Source: Clitopilus passeckerianus (Eukaryota; Basidiomycota; Agaricomycetes; Agaricales; Entolomataceae). Taken from it: DNA of 64,000 nt. The stretch is from the NCBI GenBank assembly GCA_944990035.1, contig CALYLX010000040.1:186001-250000 (forward strand), written 5' to 3'. The translations under genes were made by a program, and so were the position numbers. The notes beneath the pieces are model-generated. The model was not told the origin of the DNA and did not search any database. It worked only from the letters and a program-made list of their open reading frames with translations. Positions 55,055 through 64,000 of the stretch are shown here, piece after piece (position 1 is the stretch's first letter; every line of letters begins with the position of its first letter).

Positions 55055-56851
55055 TCACGCTATCTGTTTCTTCTCCTCGCCTGCCAAGTTACCCTAAAGA
55101 AAACCATATCAGCGCCAACTCGATTGTAGAAGCCAGGAGCTTTCAACTTACCTGGTTCATGAAGAACAGGTTTCTCACTCGGTTGGCCCTCAGATATCTC
55201 CCGAAGACGAATACACCCAAAAGGATCAAGGAACTCGTTGCCCCTAGCAGGCCATCTTGCACCCTGGTCAGAGTTGCTGCAGTAAGGTGGAAGGACTTGA
55301 CACCACAGGCTTGCTTCCATTGTTCATAGTTCGTAATGGTCGTGTGCTACAATGAGCGCTTCAGTCCAGTCAACGATCGAAAACTTCAAAGGATGGTAAA
55401 CGTACCTCAATACGATAGATGAACTCCGTGAGCGGAATGTCCGAATGGTGGCCGAAAGCATGGATATCATGAGGCTTGTCGTCAGTCCCGTTCTTAAATT
55501 GGATTCTGAGGAAGTCCCGTAAGTCAGGAGGATGGCCTCGACGTAATTCAATTATGATCGCGGACGCGAACTCAGCTACGTTGACCATGAGACGTCAACA
55601 TGTACCCGATCGTAGAAACGGACGTACGGATTCCTCGGAACTCGGGGTGCTCATCGACGACGCCAAGCATATGGAAGAGAGAAATGAAAGGTTGATAGGT
55701 TGTTTCGATCAGCATGAACTTCAAGGGGTCTTCGTTATAAGCGATCTTCTCGAGCGCGTTGACAACACTATGCAGGAGTGTCCGGCCAGCAACTTCAAGT
55801 TGTCGGGGAGTCAGTAGAATCTCTCAATACAATAAGCAAAGCGCTTACTATTCCCGATTCCGTCGATTTGCTTGTCAGAGAAGACCCCATTCTCATGGAA
55901 GTCAGCAAAATGGTGAGCCTGATTGATGAAGGTCGGAGGTAGTCGGTAAGCGAAGGTCTTATTATGAATGAGCTGGTTATTCATGAAGTCATAAATCTAA
56001 TTTGAGGAATTTAGTTCTGGCTGTGTGTTTGGTGGACAGCTGAAGCTCACGTTCCCCTACATGTTTCCACACCTTCAGTAAAGAGCACAACGAAGGTAAG
56101 GTGCACATACCGCATTTTCCAGTGTCGTAGGTCTACCAAAGACGAAGTCTCTAACAGCGTCAAAGAAGTGTCGAGCATCCTTCGCCTTCTCCTTGAACTC
56201 CTTGGATTCATAGAACTGCCTTGTGTGCTTCTGGAAGTTCTATTTCGTAATTCGGCGTCAGCGCCTGTTCATTAAAAGGAATGAAGAGGTTACTAACTGG
56301 GCAGTTGGTCCAGCTCTCCAGTGACCGATCATTACCAGGCTCCACAGTTTCAACTAGGTTCTCAAATGAGCCGCTGGTCTAAATGTAACAATTCAGCGCT
56401 TACCTGGAACGTATTGGTACCCTCCGAGCGGAGCAACAATGGTGGTGCTATTTGCCAATTCGATCCTATTCCTCTCATTTGGTGGGAATAACCCTTGGAG
56501 GAGAGCGATTGCAGAGTCGAACACCACGGTTCCCTCTACGCCAGCTTTCACGAGAGCCTTGACCTGCTTGTTGGCTACGAGGTCAAAGTCCATGTCTTGA
56601 ATGTAGGTTGGCGAGGCAGGTGCAAGGTAGGTTTGACGAAGGAAGGATCCAAGCTTGTGGGACTGAGCCTATGAAGTATAGGATGTGAGGACCACATTCT
56701 GGATGGACGAAACGAAAACAGTGACACGAACCTCGCCAAGAGCGGTGGTTTCTGCTTCAGCACCAGCATAAGTGTACGGATCCTGATGCAAGCTGAACCT
56801 GTCGCCATTGCGTGCAATGACAATAGCACCCAAGACCTTAGAGATTCGCAT
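55055..56851 (-). CDS. Histidine phosphatase superfamily (acid phosphatase-like) protein with C-terminal TM helix
   Basis: Exons 56851-56732, 56668-56404, 56353-56298, 56239-56111, 56056-56051 (6 nt), 55996-55849, 55792-55628, 55575-55406, 55346-55152 and 55093-55055 sum to 1293 nt, or 430 residues. The amino motif is IVIARNGDR (residues 14-18 RNGDR), in the place of the catalytic RHGxR of branch-2 histidine phosphatases; Asn replaces the histidine that forms phosphohistidine. The second catalytic region is GHHSDIPLTEF (339-342 HHSD). A hydrophobic segment at about 385-405 (SSLILLGVFVFGRYL) followed by Arg/Asn suggests a single membrane anchor. No signal peptide is visible at the chosen start. 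Activity is doubtful; it may be a pseudo-phosphatase or a family variant. Confidence 0.82.
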
Positions 56852-57717
56852 AGTTGGTTGTATGCAACCGAAGATGGCAGTAAGGGTTGGCCAACGGGGA
56901 GACTCTTGCAGGTCGTCATCAGAACCACGGGGCCTTTTATACGAAGCCCACGATCACCGTGACGGGCGGCGTCAGACATTGGCAGTGGCATCTGCAATGA
57001 TTACGATGTCTGCTTCGATCGTCGATCAGGCCAAGGCTCGGGCTCGAGCTCCACGTCCGACTTCGCAGCATGATTCGACTCTGAGCTCAATGAAACGGAT
57101 ATTGAGAACGAAACAGACCGAGGATTATGAGCCTCGTGAGGTTGTTCTGCGTTGTAGGTTATTGAGCAACGTTCGAGGGTAGCGAGGCACCAGGAGGAGA
57201 AATTAGACGGTGGCCCGCTTATTCTTGATATCCGGATGTTCTTCTGTGCATCGTGCAGGGAGCCTTCACGTACACCATAGCTTGACAAGCCTCGTGCAGC
57301 TTTGGCGCCTGCCTAATGATTGATGGCGGACCCTGTGAGATGAACGTGTGGTAAACATGAGGCTCGTAAGAGGCGGAGAAAGCAAAGCACACCTCGAAGT
57401 ATTTCATGTGGAATTCAGTGCAAAAAGTGTCAACCAATTGACTGTATGCGCCCTTGGGGGCATAGAATCGACCCTTCCTCAACTCTCAAGCAAATGCAAG
57501 ACGACTTTTCGGTGGACAAGACAATTAGCTCAAGGCACATGGATAACATGAGGCTTTGATTGAGTGCTTCATATACTAGACATCGCATATGAGTACAAAG
57601 AGATACCCGGACCGTCGTAAATGAAATCTGAGGAGCAAATACTTTTATCAGCACCAAGCACATCCAAGTATAAGCACATCATACCCACCTACAAGCACCC
57701 TCGATCTTGAAATTGAC
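56852..57717. other. Intergenic, 866 bp
   Basis: 5' flank of the phosphatase-like gene and 3' flank of SRP72. Frames in this stretch are non-coding in character. Confidence 0.45.
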
Positions 57718-58843
57718 CTATTTTTTCTTCTTTCCTTTCTTCGCATGGCCTCCGCCACCGGCGGCTGTTCCGGTGGTCACATTTGGTGAATCGGCCATCG
57801 CAGCTCCTTGGGTCGCGCCTCCCCCTCCTTGACCCTTTCTTCTTCGTCCTTGGTTAAACGTTGATCGCTCGGATTTCTTCAGCCACCTCTCAGGATCGGG
57901 GGCAGGGGTGACGCCGGGTACGACTCCAGCTGGGACTCGAGATTTCCGCACTTTCTTCTCCTTGGGTGGCGAAGCGGCAGCAGCAGAGGTCGACGCTGCT
58001 GCAGAAGCTATAGCGGCTGCTGTTGACGTAGAAGCTTGGGTCGGCAGTACAGTCGACTCCAGTGAGGATACTATGGGTGTTGGCAGGGAGTTCACTCCAC
58101 GACGGAAGCCGGAGTCAATAAATTCTAGGTGCTTCTGGGCAGCCTGCAGATTCGTAAGAATATCGGAATATTCTTCTGAGTCCTGGTAAAGAGTTATTAA
58201 GAACAAGGAGATTAGGGTAAATCGAAAGGTACGGACAGGCTCTGCCGTCTCCAGGAGTTCGTTATACAAATCCACTGCTTGAGCATAAGAGCCGTCTCGA
58301 TAATTCTGCAAGGATGAACGTCAATTTTCAGCAATGATATATAGAGTTTAGTGATTGACCAATTGCGCCTCCAAGTGCATGGCTCCTCGGTCGCCTTCCC
58401 CTTTGCTGTCCTTGACTGATTGCAAGGCATTCTTGGCTTCAGTCTCGTTCTGGAGACGATAGAGAGCATACGCCTGCTCAAATGCATGATCCACAGATTT
58501 GCCGACAAGATCGATTAGCTCAAGAGCAGCTTCGTACTGCTCCGTCTGTAGGAGTAGAAACAGCTTGGTCTGTTTAGCATCCGCGTCTTCAGGATCGAGG
58601 GCAAGGACTGCAGATGCTTCATTAGCATTACATATAATCCTGTAACTGCAAGAACATACTTTTCTCGCAGGTCTTGATAGCGTTGGTGAAGTGGCCGCCG
58701 TCAATTTGGGCGCAGAGTGAAGTGAAAAGCCTTTTGAGTCGCTCAGGTAGTGACAGAGGCTGCTTCGGTGTTGATTTAGCGGACGGTCCTTTCCCAGTCG
58801 CCGTCTTGCTCTTCGAGCTCGTCTTTGATAGCTTCGTCGCCAT
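57718..58843 (-). CDS. SRP72: Signal recognition particle subunit SRP72, compact form
   Basis: Exons 58843-58660, 58607-58360, 58305-58237 and 58182-57718 give 321 residues. SRP72 binds SRP68 and the 7S RNA in the particle that brings ribosomes with secretory nascent chains to the ER. Amino TPR units are seen (LPERLKRLFTSLCAQIDGGH, LALDPEDADAKQTKLFLL, YALYRLQNETEAKNAL, SYAQAVDLYNELLETAE, YSDILTNLQAAQKHLEFI). The RNA-binding region is PDPERWLKKSERSTF, with a Lys-rich end KKGKKKK. Typical SRP72 proteins are about 550-670 residues; here an Ala/Ser linker directly joins the amino TPRs to the RNA-binding motif, so the central TPR array is missing. It shares a 91-bp head-to-head promoter with pinin. 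Confidence 0.9.
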
Positions 58844-58934
58844 TGCGGGCGTCGGAGACGATGATATGAAGGCTAGATTGCGTAGAGAACAGAATTCCCA
58901 CGCTGTTCTCCTGCAACCCTCACTGTCCGCAACG
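58844..58934. promoter_or_regulatory. Bidirectional promoter of SRP72 and pinin genes
   Basis: Only 91 bp separate the two divergent start codons (58843 minus, 58935 plus). Both transcription starts must lie here or overlap the other gene's coding exon. No TATA box is seen. Confidence 0.6.
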
Positions 58935-60021
58935 ATGTCCACAGACGTGTCAGTGCTTTCGGGACACTAACTTTGGGCTTTGGCTGACTTTTGCTTGCTA
59001 TTAGACCTGTTCAAGACGTGGAGAAGCCCGCTACTGAGGAATCTCAACCGGCACCGACAACACCCAATGAGCGCAAACGGCCAAGACTCGACCTTGGGGC
59101 AGGCGAACGCAGGAGGGGTAAATCGATGTTCGGACTGGTGCTAGGCACTCTGAACAAGGCCAAAATTGAGGACAAGGAGAGGAATGCAAGCGAGGCTGTA
59201 TGTTTCTTCACACCTATTCTGTGTGCAACAAGCTGACTCGAAGGAACTGCAGGCCAAAAAACGACATTTGATTGAACAAAGATTACAGAATAAGCTGAAA
59301 AAAGAGACTGACTCTGTCAGGAGGGCCGAAGAGGCGAAGAAGGACAAAACCACTGCGACCCGCAAGGAGGAAGACTTGCAGCTCAAAGACTCAATAGTAT
59401 GTTCTGCCACGCTTATCGTCTCGAGTTCGCATGGCTAATCAAGCGTTGTAGTACAAGTACAGACGGACACGCCTACCATTGCTTGCAAATTTCCTAATCA
59501 CCTCTGACAACATTCCTGCCGACGGTGACGAACCTTCACAAACCTTTACCGCTGGCTCTGCTCTTCCTCAACGTTCTCATCCACCACCTCTTTACTATCT
59601 ACCTGCTATCCTCACACCTGCTCAGGAGGCTTTTATTAGCCGTCGGAAGGCAGAGGTATGTGTGTTTGTGACATCAGAAGACTCAGAACTAATACGCCAA
59701 TTTCTGCAGGTATCAACAGCAGCCGAAAAAGAATGGGAGTCTTTCCGCTCCGAACGCGAAACAGGCATCGCAGAGATTGAGTCTCTGCGTCAGAAAGTGG
59801 CCGAAGCTGACGCGAAACGGAAAGCAGAGAAAGCCCAAGAAGAGGAGCAAATGGAGACTGACCAACCACCGAAGTCTCCCAAAGCAGGGGAAGATGGCTC
59901 GAAACGTGCAGAGATGGACGTTGATGAGCCTCCAACCAATAATGGATCAGCGTCCAAGGATGACAGTAGGGATGAGTCTGCGCCAATGCAAGCTGATGGT
60001 GACGATGCTGTCGAGTATTAG
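58935..60021 (+). CDS. PNN: Pinin/SDK/memA-domain protein (splicing-associated)
   Basis: Exons 58935-58948, 59005-59197, 59253-59396, 59452-59655 and 59710-60021 give 288 residues. Pinin is a nuclear protein of the exon-junction/splicing machinery. The conserved core is RRRGKSMFGLVLGTLNKAK, then RHLIEQRLQNKLKKE in exon 3, followed by a Lys/Glu-rich coiled coil and the YYLPAILTPAQEAFI segment. The carboxy half is an acidic, charged tail (METDQPPKSPK, MDVDEPP). Exon 1 codes only four and two-thirds codons; its donor GTCAGT is needed to keep frame. Shorter than animal pinin because the RS-type tail is missing, as usual in fungi. Confidence 0.88.
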
Positions 60022-63000
60022 TTTAGTGATTTGAGGTGGGACTTTTATTTGTGCTTCTTGTGAACTTGACTGACGGGATCTCTAGTATGTTCTAAGTTAA
60101 TGCTGGTCTGTGCGTTGCTCTCTTCATTTCTACATTTTCTCACTTCCCGCATTATTCACCTTCGAGCATCTTTTGTTGGTCCCGTTGATTTGAATCCCTT
60201 GACCACCACCCTCATGTATTTAGGTAACAGCACAATTCAATGAATTTAATTCGTTCAGACTTTCTGCTCTCTGAGACCCTTGAAGCGCACATCTAACGGA
60301 AGCAAAATGAAGTTGCCTATCCTGCGTTCACCAGAACCTGGGATCCAAGATGGGATCTTCGCACTGCCCGCAGTTATGGTGAGATCGTGTGAGTGGCGGC
60401 GGCGTCAGCTTGCATCGACCAAGCTTATCTCTACATCTGAGACCCAATCTCCTTGAATCTCCATGGACAACTATTGCGACTATCAGTTCAGACAGCGCAC
60501 GAAAAGCGATATTGAGGAGGATGGGCACTCAGAAGAAGACCTGAGACGCAAGACCCCGGAATGACTCGCCTTCCTATTGGTTGTGGCATGTTTATTTGGT
60601 GGCTGCAGGCTAGAAGAGAATGTACGACAAATCGGGCAAGACCCTGGCGGATTGAAGCGACACGGATGAAGCGTTTATGGCCGACACGCCTATGTGCGCC
60701 TACAGACAATTGCCTCCCCGTTAGACTTGCTTTCCGGCCCGCCCTCGTGTCGGAGACCAGTTGATATGAAATCAGTGGTGTCTTCAGAAGTCCTTGTGAC
60801 TTGAACGCTTCCCGCAAAAAGGCTAATCCTGGCGTAAGTAGTCTGGATGAAATGAAGGCGGTGTGCACTGTGTTCATTTCATCACAACGAAGGACAGGAG
60901 ATCCTCATTGTCGACCCTCATCGGGTGATTATCACAATGGAATACTAATTTCATTACAGCATGGTTCATCCCAAATTCCCCTCTCGAGAATAGGTCATTT
61001 CGCTATCAATTATCCGTTATTCTCTCCCCCACGGGATGTGCATCGACTCATGCCGAGTCGGAGAGTAAATAGGAGATCATGAAGGTTCGAAATTCACTGG
61101 CTCAGGCTCCATCTCCTCTCCATTGAATTATAGTATGCGAGATTACTCGTCTTGACTCCCTCGGTGGGGCTCTGGCGATCCAATCGCTCTCACACCTTGC
61201 CGTCAGCCAATTCTGTTCTATTCGGCTCTCTCTCGTAAATCCGGCACCGTGTTCCGTTCGCTCTAACATCCGGTTATGCCGTTCCCAAGGCTTAGGAGTA
61301 ACTATGACAGGGCTGATGACGTCCAAAGGGTCGCTGATCTGCACTGGACGGATATTCTGTACCACAGTCCCGCCGGTAGGAATTAGGATGGCGCATTCTG
61401 CACTGGTTTGGTCAAGGCTTGGTAATGTGCTCCTCTGGAGAGGAAACTGGATTAACAAGCTATTGGATGTCTTTTTCTCTCGGGAACAGACTCCGAACGA
61501 TCTTACCAACACGTTTTGGAGGTTAGGCTAGATGCGAGTACCGGGGCCAATCAACTCTCTGGACCACTCAGGCTTGACTTGAACGGCCGCCGAATTCGTG
61601 CCGTACAGCAGGTCGAGATGAAGAGGAAATTTCTATGGATTTCAAAAACACCCTGATTACTACCAGAGCTACTTAATTTGACCAACGGGATTATCAACGA
61701 GAAAATACAGGCGGTAACTTTCCCAAGATGGATCGATAAAGGGGACAATTACACGATTGATGCGTCGTCCGAGTGCCCGAGGGACGAGTTCTCAAGTATC
61801 TCACCTTTCCCGATACGCTTAGCAACTCGTATCTGTCGTCCCAATGAGTCGCGATGTCAACCTCGACAGAGGCCGCCGGGCATCAAACCACCCGAGGTCC
61901 TCTTTCTATTCTTCCGGCACCCTCAAAGGGTATACAGCTTGCACGCCAATCCCGTGTATGTTGTTTTTCTCGAATAAGGAATCTCTAATTCTATTATGGA
62001 TCGAGGGTAGCGCTGTGACATGTTGATGGCGTTAAATTCAGTCGCCACAACACAACCCAAGTTATACACACGCACCTTCCATTTATGGGGACAAGTTTAG
62101 CTCGAGCGCGGGTTTTCTCTCGTACCCCCTCACATCAAAACATTGCCTGGCAGTTTAGTTCGGCTTACCTCAAATCGCCGGGTGTCAGACTATTGAGGGG
62201 TAGCCTCGCCTCACTATCGCCCACTGTTGGGCTGCCCATTGTTCCCCTGGGTGGTGGTTGCTGCGACGAAGAGCAGCGTACGTATAGTTGCAAGAATTTT
62301 ACCACTTCGACGGTGACTTGACACATTTTTATAGGATTTTTTTGATACGGAAAACAGCCTCATTCCGACAGGCGCAGTGAGGTATAATATCGAGGAAACG
62401 ACGAATCTGAAGCTTGATGGAATGGCGGGGAAGAAGGCGGGGGAGACCTGGCGGCAGTTACAACAGAAAATAAGTCGAGTGGTAGGCTTTGATTTTCTAT
62501 CCATTTTCTCAGATTTTTCAATCTTCAGTGAATATAGTCAAGGCGCTCCCTCGCGCAGTTTATTAGCTGGCCCCGTCACCGCCAGTGAGAAGTTAGTCGT
62601 TGACTCGAACTCGACGGGGTTTTTTTTGACCTGGGTCAATAGCTCGCCAATACCGACGAGAGCACCCGAGCCTTTTTTCAACGACAAATCACGCACGCCA
62701 CCGCGCACCACCTCTGCATATGGGGCTCGCAGTGAAGACGACTCTACAGTGCAAACACTCGAGACTACCTCGATAATGCAAAACAGGACGACTAGAAGGC
62801 GCCGAAGTCCTACGCCTTTTTTAATTTCCAAGTTCTCGACTCGATGTCATATTTTTGAGCATGGTTCGCGGAAGGCATACTAGAAAGGCACAAGAGGCCA
62901 TCTGGCGAGCCGTTAAATCCTGGGTCAATGGAACACAACCGCGGGTGACGCGAGAGATTCAACACGACTCAATCTTTGGTAGTGGATGTTATGCATGCGA

Positions 63001-64000
63001 AGCCAAAATCAAAGATTTATTCCTAGAGTTTAAAGTCGTGCGACAAGGCTCCGGAGAGATGATTGCAGCTAAAATTCTCTAGTGTTGTGCAAGAAACTTG
63101 TGGTCTGTACCATATGGCTATAGAACGACTGGCGGCAAATCCTCGCATGAATATTCCCCAGTCACTCGTTGGGCCATTCGCATGATACGAGTCGGTGGTG
63201 TACGAAATCGCCGCGACTACGTCGCGATACATATTGAAAAGTAGCTTGCATTGCTCTGCGGTGGTTACGGGCCAGGTCCCATTGAATGGGAAAACAAATC
63301 CATCATGATTTTTATCTCGGCCATCTAATCAACTGAGAAACTGAATACTCTGTGAACTGTATATCACGGCAATAACGCACCGTACATGGTCGTAGATAAA
63401 GGGACAACGAGTTCAAAAAGCTTTACTCGAGACGCTCACATGAACGACATGAGAGTGGGTCAGTGGGAGGATGATGCCGAGTGTGCTGGGCGCAGCGGAG
63501 AGATCCTTGATTGCCATCACTCTCGACATCGTGTTTCCCTCGAGGAGCTAAAATTCGTAGCTTCTCCATGTCCTTCTCCTACCATTTGCATGTTTGACCA
63601 CCCACTACTTAGCGAGAGCGAATTTAGAGAACTAAGAAGATTTTATGAGTCATATGTCTTATGGTGATCTCCCTACTTTTACTTCGACTTCAGGCACCTC
63701 GCGCCCAGTGCGGGGTGAGATAACCGAATCAGAATGATTTCGCGTCCACTATATACGGACACGTGCCCGAAACCAAGAGGACACGGCGTAGGACGACCAT
63801 GACTATACTTAGCCTAGCTTGGCCACACGAGTGCTGCCACCTTTCCTCCTCCTTCATCTTTCTCGATGCCAGCGCACCCTGCGTCTGCGAGCTCTTCTTC
63901 TTTAGCCGCAGCGCTAGCCACTCCTTTACCTGCTGGCGCGGATGACCTAGAATTAGCGCCTCCCAGGGCATCCTTTTTTGCCCAGTCAGAGCTGTCGTCA
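60022..64000. other. Right-end 4 kb without a supported gene
   Basis: Several short ATG frames exist (60877-60488 minus, 62861-63082 plus, 63386-63667 plus), but none shows a family motif, intron-supported extension or credible composition. No tRNA, inverted-repeat or LTR structure was recognised. Possibly decayed repetitive DNA. Confidence 0.4.

Noticed and set aside
56379..56403. A 25-nt intron in the phosphatase-like gene ending at TTTAG
   Set aside because: Too short. The AG at 56354-56355 gives a 50-nt intron and restores the conserved VETVEPGNDR segment.
60488..60877. 129-codon minus-strand ATG frame
   Set aside because: Arg/Leu/Ser-rich composition typical of antisense reading; no domain.
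62861..63082. 73-codon frame starting MVRGRHTRKAQE
   Set aside because: No recognisable family and no intron-supported extension.
63386..63667. 93-codon plus-strand ATG frame near the right edge
   Set aside because: No motif or neighbour context; left unannotated.
1..64000. CRISPR array, bacterial operon or phage features
   Set aside because: Dense short spliceosomal introns and an intron-bearing nuclear tRNA show fungal nuclear DNA; no spaced direct-repeat array was seen.

Overview
The window looks like nuclear DNA of a mushroom-forming basidiomycete (Agaricomycetes). Nearly every gene is cut by many short introns (about 50-66 nt, GT...AG), gene density is moderate, and the content is typical of that group: F-box-like/LRR families, DUF6593-type proteins, an adenylate-forming reductase, a short tyrosinase, Ser/Thr-rich GPI-type proteins, and conserved housekeeping genes (SRP72, pinin, an RGS regulator, tRNA-Phe). 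Gene models were built by hand from splice sites, reading phase and comparison among paralogues inside the window. No database search was run.

Layout. 0-6.6 kb: the 3' part of a beta-rich, probably extracellular protein; an F-box/LRR gene; a decayed copy of that gene; a PPxY-bearing protein. 6.6-9.1 kb: a 12-exon MFS (DHA2-like) exporter on the minus strand. 10.4 kb: a small membrane protein whose relatives sit at 33-36 kb. 11.4-14.4 kb: a minus-strand protein kinase-like gene that lacks two catalytic residues, so it is probably a pseudokinase. 15.5-30 kb: a DUF6593-like neighbourhood with four intact copies and three decayed ones, including a duplicated tail-to-tail gene pair. This stretch also holds a secreted Cys-rich modular protein and a gene-poor 3.8 kb block with a Helitron-like end. 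31-36.8 kb: a tyrosinase, then three tandem small membrane proteins sharing a Gly-rich hydrophobic hairpin, then a two-exon small secreted or membrane protein. 38-40.2 kb: two paralogous GPI-type wall proteins with good TATA boxes. 40.8-44.8 kb: an A-T-R adenylate-forming reductase with one frameshift. 45.8-51.9 kb: three tandem F-box/LRR genes, one frameshifted. 52.5 kb: an intron-containing tRNA-Phe. 52.9-55 kb: an RGS/DEP regulator with an in-frame TGA. 55-56.9 kb: a histidine-phosphatase-like gene with a 6-nt microexon. 57.7-60 kb: a compact SRP72 and a pinin gene, head to head with 91 bp between start codons. 60-64 kb: no supported gene.

The genes do not form one obvious pathway. The strongest candidates for something undescribed are the four-member small hairpin membrane-protein family (HPDP-type motif plus YGxGxxIKG hairpin), the pseudokinase, and the DUF6593 cluster with its variable C-terminal tails. 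Three otherwise intact genes between 44 and 54 kb each carry a single lesion (two frameshifts, one nonsense codon). These need read-level checking before they are called pseudogenes.
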